DNA from: EW11 sp035765635 | GTDB lineage: Bacteria; Verrucomicrobiota; Verrucomicrobiia; Opitutales; Opitutaceae | Direction: 5' to 3' | Length of the DNA: 64,000 bases | Assembly (NCBI GenBank): GCA_035765635.1 | Contig: DASTWZ010000052.1 | Coordinates: 1 to 64,000, forward strand | In this document: one piece after another, positions 16,034-26,554 of the stretch | Layout of the letters: each line of letters opens with the position of its first letter | Numbering within the stretch: the stretch's first letter is position 1 | Translations under genes and position numbers: made by a program | The notes under the pieces: generated by a model | Seen by the model: the letters and a program-made list of their open reading frames with translations, nothing else | Database searches by the model: none | Told to the model about the DNA's origin: nothing

Positions 16034-17080
16034 TCAATCCCCGACGTGAACGATTCGCTTCGGGTCCTCGCGCTGGGAGCCGACACCGAGCTGTTCCGCG
16101 AAATCGAGCGTGTGAATCTCATCCGACACGGGCTTGAATCCCGTCCGCTCGCGCCAGCGATTGATTCGGTCGAGCATCAGCGTATCCAGAAATACGGGAT
16201 CCGTGCTCAACCAAAGCAGCGGCTCGGAAACGGTGTAGAGCGAATTGAAATACGGCCCGCCGATGAATTGGTAGTGCTCCAAGCTCGCGATGCTGAAGAT
16301 CCAGGTTTGGCGGAGTTCAGGAATCGCGCTCATTTCCGCGACTGCGGCCGGCGCATTGGCCGGACTGCGGAAGAAACGGGCCGTGTTACTGGCATTCCAC
16401 AGCGTGGCGTTCACCAGCGCACCGTTGACGCCCAGCGTCGGGTGATCGGTGTAAACGGGCAAATTGATCCAAAAATCCGCATCCAAAAACAGTGGCGTCG
16501 CCAGGAAGCTCTTGCGGTCCTGTTCCACGCTGGTGTTCGCATCGACTCCTTCGACGCTTTTCTCGGCAAGAATCGGATCGAAGCGCGAGGGCAGCGGGCT
16601 GTCGTAGAACCAGACGGGGTCATAAAATTTTCCCGACTCCAGCACGTACACCGGATGACCTTTGAACGGGGTTTCTCCGTTCACGAGCGACGGCAAATAA
16701 CCCGTCATACGGAGGCGCAGTTGATTCAGCCCTACCAGAAAGATTTTATCCTGAGCGAAGCCGCGCCGCTCGAGCGCGGCGATCACCGCTTTGACCAATG
16801 GGATCGGTGTCGCGAGGCCCGCTCCGGAGTCCGTATAAATTTTCAGGCCGACTTTTTTCTTCGGTCCAGGTTTTAACTGCTTGCCCGTCGATTTTTCGAA
16901 GCGATTGAAAAGCGCTTCGACTTGGGCGGCGTACGCAGCCTCGTCGAAGCCGGACAATTTTGCCTCCAGAATCGGCTGAAGCGGCGGCGCTTCCGCAGCG
17001 CGCGAGGAGACCGCAAACAGCAGCCCCAGAATCAATGCATACCTCGACAACACGGCTGAGGCAGAAAAGCGTGGATACAT
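16034..17080 (-). CDS. Secreted protein of unknown function (weak DUF362 resemblance)
   Basis: A 348-residue protein with an N-terminal signal peptide (MYPRFSASAVLSRYALILGL, LFAVSSRAAEA). The body contains KKKVGLKIYTDSGAGLATPI and PLVKAVIAALERRGF, FLVGLNQLRLRMTGYLP, and later FWINLPVYTDHPTLGVNGAL. The pattern of a conserved nucleotide-like strand followed by a long variable region vaguely recalls DUF362 proteins, but the CxxC ferredoxin part is missing and I do not rely on it. The ATG at 17080 is chosen because it begins the signal peptide; the open frame continues upstream only as antisense of dnaG. It is divergent from dnaG with a 114-bp spacer. Confidence 0.6.
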   Translation of the reverse strand: MYPRFSASAVLSRYALILGLLFAVSSRAAEAPPLQPILEAKLSGFDEAAYAAQVEALFNRFEKSTGKQLKPGPKKKVGLKIYTDSGAGLATPIPLVKAVIAALERRGFAQDKIFLVGLNQLRLRMTGYLPSLVNGETPFKGHPVYVLESGKFYDPVWFYDSPLPSRFDPILAEKSVEGVDANTSVEQDRKSFLATPLFLDADFWINLPVYTDHPTLGVNGALVNATLWNASNTARFFRSPANAPAAVAEMSAIPELRQTWIFSIASLEHYQFIGGPYFNSLYTVSEPLLWLSTDPVFLDTLMLDRINRWRERTGFKPVSDEIHTLDFAEQLGVGSQREDPKRIVHVGD

Positions 17081-17194
17081 ATTCGATGGGTCCGAGAACG
17101 GCGCAAAAACGGGCGCAATCCGCAGTACTTGACAGACCCCGCGCAGGGTTAAAAGTGCAAACTTCTTCCACTTCTCGGCGTTGAAAGCCGATCC

Positions 17195-19066
17195 ATGCCC
17201 GCCATCAAGCCCACCTGCGTTCGCGACCTCAAGGTTCGCGTAAACATTGTCGACGTCGTTTCGCGAGTGGTGAGCCTGAAAAAAGCGGGCGCGCGCTTCC
17301 GCGGCCTTTGCCCGTTTCACCAGGAAAAAACGCCGTCGTTTCACGTCGATCCCGACAAGGGTTTCTACAAGTGCTTCGGCTGCGGCAAGGCGGGCGACGT
17401 GATCCGCTTCGTGCAGGACACCGAGCAGCTTTCGTTCGTCGAGGCGGTCGAGGCGCTCGGCCAGCGGTTCAATGTCCCGATCGAATATGAAGACGGCGGC
17501 GGACCGACGCGGGAAGAACGCTCGCTCCGTCAAGAGCTGTTCGAGCTCCACGAAGTTGCCGCCGAGCATTTCCACCAGCGCTTCAAAGAAAAAAATCCCA
17601 CCGGCGATTTTATGCGCGAATATTGGCGCAACAAGCGCCGTTTTCCGGACGAACTCGCCGACGAATTCAAGATCGGGGCGGCTGAGCCGAATGACGTTCT
17701 CGCCTCTGTATTGTGGAAACGAAAATTCTCGGATGATGCGCTCCGCCAGAGCGGACTTTTTTTTGTGCGCGAAGGCGCGATGCTGAGCGTGAACACGCTG
17801 CGTCCCCGCTTCCGCGGCCGACTGATGATTCCCATTCGTGATCACCAAGGCCGCGTCGTCGCCTTCACTGCGCGTCAAACCGACCTCACTCCAGCCGACG
17901 ATCCGGCGCGGGAGGCGAAATACGTGAACTCGCCGGAGACTCCCATTTTCACGAAGGGGCATCTGCTCTTTAACTTGGATCGCGCTCGCACGAATGTCGG
18001 CGAAGGCAAAGCGTTCCTTCTCGTGGAGGGGCAACTCGACGCCCTGCGCTGCTGGCAAGTTGGCATCAAGACAGCGATTGCCCCGCAGGGCACGTCCATC
18101 ACCGACAGCCAGCTCGTGCTCGCCCGGCGGTATCACCCGGAGGTGGAATGCTTTTTCGACAGCGACTCGGCCGGGCAGAAGGCCGCACTGCGTTTTCTGC
18201 CGATGGCGCTGAAAGCCGGGCTCGAGGTGCGTTTTCTCGGCGGGGGCGCCGCCACGAAAGTTGACCCTGATCTACTTTTTCTCGAGCGGGGCGCGGAGGC
18301 GTACCAGGAGCTGAAACGCACGGCCCTGAGCGGCATCGGCTTCGCCTGCCGCAGCCTTTTGCCCGCGCCGGACAAAGCCTCCGCCGAGCAGAAGGCGCGC
18401 ACAAGCCAATCGCTTTTTGAAATCATTTCCGCCGCCGAATCGGAAATCGTTCGTGCGGAATTTCTGAACGAAGCCGCGCGCCATCTGCGATTGCCCGTCG
18501 CGACGCTCCAGCGCGATTTCGAGCAGTTTCGCAGACGGGAAACGCGGCAGGCGCCGTCGGTCGCGAACACCCCCGACGGAGTCACGACTGCGGCCAAGAC
18601 GAATACGTCCGCCAGCGTCAAAACGCAGAGTCCCGAACACCATCTGCTCTATCTCTGTCTTCATTTTGAAAAAATCGGGAAGCCGCTCAGTTTGGCTCTC
18701 CCGCACGACTGGATCGATACCTCCCATCCAGCCGGCCTTTTGCTCAATCGCCTGCTCGGCGAATTCGAACAGGATGCCTGGCCCGGTCGTGATCAAGTGG
18801 ATACATTACTCGAAACGCCGGAGGAGAAAACGTTGGTCGCTTCCCTGCTTTTCGACACTCCCGAAATCGAAGACCCGATCAAAGTTGCGAACGAGGGTTT
18901 GAGACAGCTCCGCGCCAGGGCCTTGGAGCCGCGACTGCGGCAAATAGAACTTGCTTTAGCCACCTACGCTGCGGAGAGTAACGTCGACGCAATTTCTCTC
19001 ATAAAAGAACGTACGAAAATACAGCAGACGCTGCGCAATTCACTGGGATTGTCGGCGCCCGCCTGA
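17195..19066 (+). CDS. dnaG: DNA primase
   Basis: A 623-residue primase making RNA primers at the replication fork. The N-terminal CHC2 zinc-binding domain has C39, H42, C60 and C63 (GLCPFHQEKTPSFH, KCFGCGKAGD). The catalytic core follows with RFRGRLMIPIRDHQGRVVAF. The TOPRIM segment is FLLVEGQLDALRCWQVGI with FFDSDSAGQKAA (the Glu and the DxD metal ligands). The C-terminal ~150 residues form the helicase-interaction domain. It lies 20 bp before rpoD, the classical macromolecular-synthesis arrangement (without rpsU). Confidence 0.95.
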   Translation: MPAIKPTCVRDLKVRVNIVDVVSRVVSLKKAGARFRGLCPFHQEKTPSFHVDPDKGFYKCFGCGKAGDVIRFVQDTEQLSFVEAVEALGQRFNVPIEYEDGGGPTREERSLRQELFELHEVAAEHFHQRFKEKNPTGDFMREYWRNKRRFPDELADEFKIGAAEPNDVLASVLWKRKFSDDALRQSGLFFVREGAMLSVNTLRPRFRGRLMIPIRDHQGRVVAFTARQTDLTPADDPAREAKYVNSPETPIFTKGHLLFNLDRARTNVGEGKAFLLVEGQLDALRCWQVGIKTAIAPQGTSITDSQLVLARRYHPEVECFFDSDSAGQKAALRFLPMALKAGLEVRFLGGGAATKVDPDLLFLERGAEAYQELKRTALSGIGFACRSLLPAPDKASAEQKARTSQSLFEIISAAESEIVRAEFLNEAARHLRLPVATLQRDFEQFRRRETRQAPSVANTPDGVTTAAKTNTSASVKTQSPEHHLLYLCLHFEKIGKPLSLALPHDWIDTSHPAGLLLNRLLGEFEQDAWPGRDQVDTLLETPEEKTLVASLLFDTPEIEDPIKVANEGLRQLRARALEPRLRQIELALATYAAESNVDAISLIKERTKIQQTLRNSLGLSAPA

Positions 19067-19086
19067 CCTTTTTTTAGCACCAAATC

Positions 19087-20880
<1,794 letters not shown>

Positions 20881-20937
20881 GCGCCCGGTTATCCGAATAC
20901 ACCTTTACTCTCCCTCGAACCTGCCTAGCTTCCCTGT

Positions 20938-21150
20938 ATGAACAGTCTTCACGAACTTCCGCTCGCCGGCATTTTCGGCCTTGGAACGCCCGAGTTGTTG
21001 CTCGTGCTTTTCGTCATTCTCCTTCTCTTCGGCGGCGCCAAGCTGCCCAGCCTCGCTCGCGGCCTCGGCCAATCGATCCGCGAATTCAAGAAAGCCTCGA
21101 ACGACGAAGAGGAAAAGACCGAGGCCAAGTCCGAGAAGGCCACGAAGTAA
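20938..21150 (+). CDS. tatA: Sec-independent translocase protein TatA
   Basis: A 70-residue protein with one N-terminal membrane helix and an amphipathic helix: FGLGTPELLLVLFVILLLFG, then GAKLPSLARGLGQSIREFKK, then a charged tail ending EEKTEAKSEKATK. TatA forms the pore of the twin-arginine pathway, which exports the molybdoenzyme subunit encoded at 3451-4095. It follows rpoD by 57 bp and is closed by a strong terminator; tatC is not in the window. Confidence 0.93.
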   Translation: MNSLHELPLAGIFGLGTPELLLVLFVILLLFGGAKLPSLARGLGQSIREFKKASNDEEEKTEAKSEKATK

Positions 21151-21172
21151 TCGGAGAAAAGTTTTTCACGAC

Positions 21173-21203
21173 AAAGCGCGCCCATTCCGGCGCGCTTTTT
21201 TTT
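21173..21203 (+). terminator. Rho-independent terminator after tatA
   Basis: A 10-bp perfect stem AAAGCGCGCC/GGCGCGCTTT with loop CATTCC, followed by a T-run (TTTTTTTT). It starts 23 bp after the tatA stop codon and closes the dnaG-rpoD-tatA unit. Confidence 0.88.
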
Positions 21204-21232
21204 GTGGCCACGAAACGGATCAAACCGATTTG

Positions 21233-21418
21233 CCCACGAATCACACGAAGGTCACGAAATCGAACCACGGGAATTTTTCCCACGGAAGTCACGGACTGCA
21301 CGGAAAAGAAATTTCAGATTCTGCCGATTCGAATTTCCTACCCGTTTTCCGTGCACTCCGTGTCTTCCGTGGGAAAAATGGTTCGGTTATTTCGTGTTCT
21401 TCGTGTGATTCGTGGGCC
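21233..21418. repeat. Palindromic intergenic repeat, CCCACGAATCACACGAA family, copy 2
   Basis: The outer arms CCCACGAATCACACGAAG and CTTCGTGTGATTCGTGGG are perfect 18-bp complements. The inner arms contain TTTTTCCCACGGAAGTCACG and CCGTGTCTTCCGTGGGAAAA. The two copies (here and 13688-13847) share arms but diverge in the centre, as expected for elements held together by base-pairing. It lies in the convergent spacer between tatA and the antiporter gene. Confidence 0.8.
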
Positions 21419-21445
21419 CAAAATGTATTGGCTTTCCAACTACAT

Positions 21446-23749
21446 CTACGCCGAGGCGGGAACGGTTTCGCTCAGCCAGTCCTTGAACGCGCGAATTTGT
21501 TCGGAGGTTCCGAGGATGAGAAGTTCATCGCCGGACAAGATAACTTCGTCGCCGGCGGGATTCAAAATGCGCATGCCGGCGCGGTTGATGCCCGCGATCT
21601 GAATCTTGTAGTGCTGGGCTGGAGACAAGGTCTTCAAATCTTTTCCCGCCGCCGCACTCATCGGGGGAACGCTGATTGATTCCATGCGGACTTCGTCGAA
21701 CTCCGAGAGCATGTTCGGCGTGCCGCTCACCGCCGTGAGAAAACGTTTCCCCGCCTCCACCTGCTCCGGCGTTCCGATGAGCAAAAGTTTGTCGCGCGGA
21801 TAGAGCACGACGTCCGGCGTCGGAAGCGGAATGAGATATCCTTGCCGGCCTATGCCCACCACGGTGCAGCCGAAGCGGGCGCGGAGCTCGAGTTCCATGA
21901 TGCGCTTTCCCTGGCAATCGGCCAAATCCGGAAGCACGCAATCGGTCACTGAAATATCCCACTCGCTGTGCGCGCGCAGCCACGGCGCGCTCGTGTCTGC
22001 CGTGACCCCGCTGTCGCCACCACGAAAAACATCCTGCAGCCCAACTTCCAATTCGCTGTGCCAGTACACCAGTTTCCGTTGAAAGAAAAAGAGCACGACG
22101 AGGCCGAGCAGCAAACTGCCGACCAGGACCCAGCGCAGGCCGCCGTTCATCGGCAGGATCGTGGCGAGCCAAAGATAAAGTCCGGTTCCGCCGACGACTT
22201 TGAAAACGCTTTCGACGATCGGCCCGAGCCTGGCCGCGCCGGGCCGGCCGCTGGTCGCGACTTGAGCGAAGAGCAGACTGAGCGCGGACACGTTGCGCCA
22301 AATCGCCACGAGCGGCGCGAGCACCACAAGCATCATCGCGAACCAGAACAGCGTTTCGGGTCCGTGCGGAAACAACCAATCCCGATTTCGCCCGGTGAGC
22401 ACGAGAGCCTGCAGTCGTTCCGAGAACACCAGCAGCCCCGTCACGAAAAGCATTTCCACGCCGATCTGCAGGAAACGTTTGCGGCTCAGCTGCCAGAGTA
22501 GGTTTCGTTTTCTCCGGGCCTGAAGATAATCGAGCCAGCCATAATAATGCTGGTGCCAAATCTGGAGCCAGGCCGGGCGCTTCGAAAGCAACGCCTGGGC
22601 AATTCGCTCGGAGTGCTTCGTCAAGAACGGAGCGATGAGTGTCGTGAGCAACGACGCCGCGATCGCGGCGGGATAAAAAATCTTCGGCATGTGCGCCGCG
22701 ACGCCGAGCTGCGCGATGATGAAAGAGAACTCGCCGATCGGCGTCACCGACAGTCCGACTCGCAGCGCGTCCTTCACCGCCGTCCCCACCAGGGCCAGGC
22801 CGAAGGTCACACCGATGACGCGCGCGAACGCGGTGAAGACCGCGATGGCAACGATCAGCCCGATGCCCATTTTCGCCTCGTGCAAATCGGCGCCCATGCC
22901 GATGGCGACGAAATACACCGCCGTGAAAATATCGCGGATGCCCTCGAAAACGCGTTCCACCTGCGTGCGGTGCGGGGTCTCCGCGATGATCGTCCCCAGG
23001 AGAAAAGCGCCCAGCGCCAAAGAATAACCTGCGCGTTGCGCCAACATCGCCAGGCCGAAAAGCATCGCCGCGATACCGACAGTCTGCAGTTCCTCGCCCG
23101 CCAGAATGCTCAGCCGCCGCAACAGAAACGGCACGAGCAGCAGCCCAGCCACGCCAGAGAGCACGACGAACGCGCCGAAAAGTTCGAGCGTCTCGCCGAT
23201 CGGCGGCCGCGCCTGCCCGCCGAACTGCACCACGGAGTTCAGCACCGTGACCATGACCACGGCGACGACATCCTCGAGAACGGAAACGCCCATCGCAAGC
23301 TGCCCCACCCTCTCGTGCGTCGTGCCCGTTTCCTGGAGGACTTTTCCGATGATCGCCGAAGACGACACCATCAACATCGCCGCGAGGAAAAGGCACTCGC
23401 GCGCGCTCCAATCCAACGCGATTCCGAAAAACCGCGTGAGATAATAAATCGTGATCGCCGACAAAAACACCGCGAGCAGACGCGCGAAGCCGAGCCGCTT
23501 CAGCTTTCTCAAACTGAGCCGGAGCCCGATGGAAAACATCAGGAACACGATTCCGACCTGGGCCAGCGTCTCGACCGGCGCGATGTCCTTCACCAGGGCG
23601 AGCGAGCCCATGTGCGGACCGACCAAAATTCCCGCGACAAGGTAGCCGAGCACGACGGACAAACCGACGCGCTGACAGATCCAGCCCACCACCCCGGCAA
23701 CGAGGAGGATCACCGCAAAATCATGAACGATCGTGTCGATTCCGTGCAT
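21446..23749 (-). CDS. KefB-like cation:proton antiporter (CPA2) with two TrkA-C domains
   Basis: A 767-residue protein. About twelve membrane helices (starting FAVILLVAGVVGWICQRVGL, with GYLVAGILVGPH and the antiporter motif MGVSVLEDVVAVVMVTV) form a CPA2 exchanger. A linker with four further helices follows, then two RCK_C/TrkA-C domains: one containing MELELRARFGCTVVGIGRQG and DKLLLIGTPEQVEAGKRFL, the other containing AQHYKIQIAGINRAGMRIL and DELLILGTSEQIRAFKDWL. No TrkA-N (NAD-binding) domain is seen. It should exchange K+ or Na+ for H+. TrkA-C domains bind c-di-AMP in several known transporters, which connects it to the DAC gene at 14203-15573 (inference). Confidence 0.85.
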   Translation of the reverse strand: MHGIDTIVHDFAVILLVAGVVGWICQRVGLSVVLGYLVAGILVGPHMGSLALVKDIAPVETLAQVGIVFLMFSIGLRLSLRKLKRLGFARLLAVFLSAITIYYLTRFFGIALDWSARECLFLAAMLMVSSSAIIGKVLQETGTTHERVGQLAMGVSVLEDVVAVVMVTVLNSVVQFGGQARPPIGETLELFGAFVVLSGVAGLLLVPFLLRRLSILAGEELQTVGIAAMLFGLAMLAQRAGYSLALGAFLLGTIIAETPHRTQVERVFEGIRDIFTAVYFVAIGMGADLHEAKMGIGLIVAIAVFTAFARVIGVTFGLALVGTAVKDALRVGLSVTPIGEFSFIIAQLGVAAHMPKIFYPAAIAASLLTTLIAPFLTKHSERIAQALLSKRPAWLQIWHQHYYGWLDYLQARRKRNLLWQLSRKRFLQIGVEMLFVTGLLVFSERLQALVLTGRNRDWLFPHGPETLFWFAMMLVVLAPLVAIWRNVSALSLLFAQVATSGRPGAARLGPIVESVFKVVGGTGLYLWLATILPMNGGLRWVLVGSLLLGLVVLFFFQRKLVYWHSELEVGLQDVFRGGDSGVTADTSAPWLRAHSEWDISVTDCVLPDLADCQGKRIMELELRARFGCTVVGIGRQGYLIPLPTPDVVLYPRDKLLLIGTPEQVEAGKRFLTAVSGTPNMLSEFDEVRMESISVPPMSAAAGKDLKTLSPAQHYKIQIAGINRAGMRILNPAGDEVILSGDELLILGTSEQIRAFKDWLSETVPASA

Positions 23750-23997
23750 CGGAGGGCTGTATCAGCGACAAGGCATTCCCTTTCTCGGTCAAGCGGCAAG
23801 TGCCCCGTTTTATGCCGCGAATCGCGTAGGGGCAAACTTGATACACGGACGGCGCGCGTCTCGTTTTTCGGAGGAGAAATCTGTCACAGAAACGTCAATA
23901 CACGATTGCCAAACCGAGTGGCTTGCAGCGTTTTCACCTTTGACAGAAATAGACCCTGGCGATTGTTTCCCGTCGGCGGAAACGCCGCCCTCCCCTC

Positions 23998-25014
23998 ATG
24001 GCTTCGAACTTGCTCGGCTATTTTTCCAACGACATCGGCATCGATCTCGGCACAGCCAACACCCTCGTTTACGTCAAGGACAAGGGCATCATCTTGCGCG
24101 AGCCCAGTGTTGTCGCGCTCGACACCAGCACACGCAAGGTCCGCGCTGTCGGTGACGAGGCGAAAAAAATGTTGGGCCGCACCCCGGGCAACATCACCGC
24201 GATTCGTCCGATGAAGGATGGCGTGATCGCCGACTTCGATGTGACCGAAGCGATGCTGCGCTACTTCATCCGCAAGGTTCACAACAACGCCCTGCGTGTC
24301 GCCCCGCGCGTCGTCATCGCGATTCCGTCCGGCATCACCGAGGTCGAGAAACGCGCCGTGAAGGATTCCGCGACGCACGCCGGCGCCCGCGACGTCATCA
24401 CGATTCCTGAACCGATGGCCGCGGCGATCGGCGTGGGTCTGCCGATCGACGAACCCGCCGCCAACATGATCGTCGACATCGGCGGCGGCACCACGGAGAT
24501 CGCGATCATTTCCCTTTCCGGTATTGTATTCTCAAAATCAATACGTGTGGCCGGCGACGAATTGGACAGCGCGATCGTCAACTACATGAAGCGCGCCTAT
24601 AACCTCCTCATCGGCGAACGCACCGCGGAAGAAATCAAGATCCGCATCGGCTCGGCCTATCCGCTCGACGAAGAGCTCACGATGGAGGTCAAGGGCCGCG
24701 ACTCCGTGGCGGGTTTGCCGAAGACGATTCACATCACGTCCCAAGAAATCCGCGAGGCGCTCTCGGACACCATTGCGGCGATCGTCGATGCCGTGCGCAC
24801 GACGCTCGAGCGCTGCCCGCCGGAACTCTCGGCCGACCTGGTCGACCGCGGTTTTGTCATGGCCGGCGGCGGTTCGCTCATCCGCGGGATCGATCGCCTG
24901 CTCAGCGAGAAGACGGGCCTGCCCGTGACCGTGGCCGATGATCCGCTTTCGGCCGTCGCGAATGGGACCGGCGCGGTTCTGAATGACCTGAACTGGGTCA
25001 TGCAGAACGTCTGA
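23998..25014 (+). CDS. mreB: Rod shape-determining protein MreB
   Basis: A 338-residue bacterial actin polymerising under the inner membrane to guide elongation. The phosphate-1 loop is DIGIDLGTANTLVYVKDKG. VVIAIPSGITEVEKRAVKDS and IVDIGGGTTEIAIISLSGIV (phosphate 2) follow, and the adenosine motif GFVMAGGGSLIRGIDRLL is near the C-terminus. It heads mreB-mreC-mreD-mrdA. The 248-bp upstream spacer contains TTGACA at about 23940, a possible -35 element, without a convincing -10. Confidence 0.96.
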   Translation: MASNLLGYFSNDIGIDLGTANTLVYVKDKGIILREPSVVALDTSTRKVRAVGDEAKKMLGRTPGNITAIRPMKDGVIADFDVTEAMLRYFIRKVHNNALRVAPRVVIAIPSGITEVEKRAVKDSATHAGARDVITIPEPMAAAIGVGLPIDEPAANMIVDIGGGTTEIAIISLSGIVFSKSIRVAGDELDSAIVNYMKRAYNLLIGERTAEEIKIRIGSAYPLDEELTMEVKGRDSVAGLPKTIHITSQEIREALSDTIAAIVDAVRTTLERCPPELSADLVDRGFVMAGGGSLIRGIDRLLSEKTGLPVTVADDPLSAVANGTGAVLNDLNWVMQNV

Positions 25015-25147
25015 CGCGAGGATCGGCGCGGGCCGAACGCTCTATCGCGCGGACCGGGCAAACTTTCCTTTGACGCCTCGCGGCGTTCTTCTGCTACTGC
25101 TGCGTCACTCGCTCCCGTGATCGGAGCGTGCCCGACCCTCCAATCTC

Positions 25148-25990
25148 GTGCTCCCGAAACGTCTCGAACAAGCCCGTCCTTTTCTCGTTCTTGGCGTCGG
25201 CTTTCTCGTCTGGCTTTTCCTGCCGACGCTCGTGAAGCGTCTCATGCGGGCGAGTTTCTTCGAGTTTCAAGCGCCGCTCGAAGCCACCACGTCGGCGGTG
25301 CGCGACGTGCAAGATTACTGGGCACTCCGCACGCGCTCGAAAAACGACCTGATCGAAGCCGGCAAACAGCTGGCCAATCTCAACGCGCAATACGAAACGC
25401 GCCTCCGCGAGTATGCCTCTCTGGAGAACCGCGTGGAGCGGCTCGAGGCGTTGCTCCGGCTTCCGTCGTTTCCCGATTACAAGACCGAAGTCGCCCGCGT
25501 GGTGCGCCGGGATTTCAACGCCTGGTGGCAGCGCCTCGTCATTCGCAAGGGGCGCAACTACGACATCCCCGTGGGCGCTCCGGTCATTTTCGTCGGCGGC
25601 GTGGTCGGACGGGTCAGCGAGGTCGGAGCTTACACCGCGGTGGTCGATTTGATCAGCAGTCCCAGCGTGCGCATCGCCGCAAAACTCGAGGGCGACGTCC
25701 GTCCGATCAGTTTTCAAGGCGGGATCAATCCGGCGTTTGGACCCGCGCGGGGCGTCGTCGAATTCGTCCCGCTGGATGTTTTTGCCAACACCGCCACGCC
25801 CAAGCGGCTCGTCACCTCCGGCCTCGGAGGGATTTTCCCGGACGGCTTGAACCTCGGCGAAATCGTGAAACTGGAAAAAGGCGGCGACGGGCTTTTTCAG
25901 ACCGGCGAAGTTCAACTCGATCCGCGTCTGCTCTCGGTCAGCGAAGTCGCGGTCCTTGTGCCGCTCGGCCCGAAGGGAAACGAAAAATGA
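25148..25990 (+). CDS. mreC: Rod shape-determining protein MreC
   Basis: A 280-residue bitopic periplasmic scaffold of the elongasome. It has one N-terminal membrane helix (FLVLGVGFLVWLFLPTLVKR), then a coiled-coil (LIEAGKQLANLNAQYETRLR, continuing ASLENRVERLEALL), then the beta-barrel core with VIRKGRNYDIPVGAPVIFVG and GVVGRVSEVGAYTAVVDLIS. The start codon is GTG at 25148. The 133-bp gap after mreB is larger than the mreC-mreD gap, but all genes are co-oriented and the order is the conserved one. Confidence 0.88.
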   Translation: MLPKRLEQARPFLVLGVGFLVWLFLPTLVKRLMRASFFEFQAPLEATTSAVRDVQDYWALRTRSKNDLIEAGKQLANLNAQYETRLREYASLENRVERLEALLRLPSFPDYKTEVARVVRRDFNAWWQRLVIRKGRNYDIPVGAPVIFVGGVVGRVSEVGAYTAVVDLISSPSVRIAAKLEGDVRPISFQGGINPAFGPARGVVEFVPLDVFANTATPKRLVTSGLGGIFPDGLNLGEIVKLEKGGDGLFQTGEVQLDPRLLSVSEVAVLVPLGPKGNEK

Positions 25991-26024
25991 CGCTGCGGCG
26001 CGACAACCTTTGATTTGATCCGAC

Positions 26025-26549
26025 GTGCTTCGCACTCCCTTCATCGTCTTGCTGGTCAATGCTCTGCTCTGGATGATTCAGGCGCAGCTCAACCATTACA
26101 TCTCGCCCTGGAACATCTCCATTTTTGTCGGCGGGTTGGCGGTGGCGTTCTGTTCATTGCGTTTATCCTATCGCGAAGGACTTCGGGCTCTGCTGCTCAC
26201 CGGATTGTGGTTCGATGCGGCCACGCCTGTGCCGTTTGGACTGCATGCTTTTCTGTTTCTGCTGTGCCAGGCGCTCGTCTTCACGTTTCGCAGCCGGCTC
26301 GCGCGCGAGGAGACGATGGTGGGCATGATCATCGCCGCCGCCACGAACCTCGGAATGATGTTCGCCATGGCCATCGGGCTGATGCATCGCAGCCCGGCGC
26401 CGCTGCAGCAGTTGCCACGGCTGATTGCTGACTCGCTCGTTTCTTTTTGCGTGGTGATGCTCATCGCCGGCTGGTCCTTCAAACTGCAGGAACAAACGCT
26501 GGAAATCGCGGGCGTAAGCTTGCGTCGCGAGCAACGCGGCGTGGTCTGA
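26025..26549 (+). CDS. mreD: MreD-like rod shape-determining membrane protein
   Basis: A 174-residue protein with about five hydrophobic helices (TPFIVLLVNALLWMIQAQLN, ISIFVGGLAVAFCSL, FGLHAFLFLLCQALVFTF, MVGMIIAAATNLGMMFAMAI, SLVSFCVVMLIAGWSFKL). MreD sequences are weakly conserved; identity rests on size, hydropathy and position between mreC and the PBP2 gene. The start is GTG at 26025, 34 bp after mreC. Confidence 0.75.
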   Translation: MLRTPFIVLLVNALLWMIQAQLNHYISPWNISIFVGGLAVAFCSLRLSYREGLRALLLTGLWFDAATPVPFGLHAFLFLLCQALVFTFRSRLAREETMVGMIIAAATNLGMMFAMAIGLMHRSPAPLQQLPRLIADSLVSFCVVMLIAGWSFKLQEQTLEIAGVSLRREQRGVV

Positions 26550-26554
26550 AGGAG

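Noticed and set aside
17081..18136. Upstream extension of the frame of the secreted unknown (16034-17080), antisense to dnaG
   Set aside because: The added ~350 residues are antisense to the strongly conserved primase, and the extension would hide a clear signal peptide start at 17080.
23935..23970. Sigma-70 promoter for mreB (TTGACA near 23940)
   Set aside because: No acceptable -10 hexamer at 16-18 bp spacing.
22547..24214. 555-codon open frame on the plus strand
   Set aside because: It mirrors the antiporter gene and runs into mreB out of frame; the residues are low-complexity (Arg, His, Asp, Gln).
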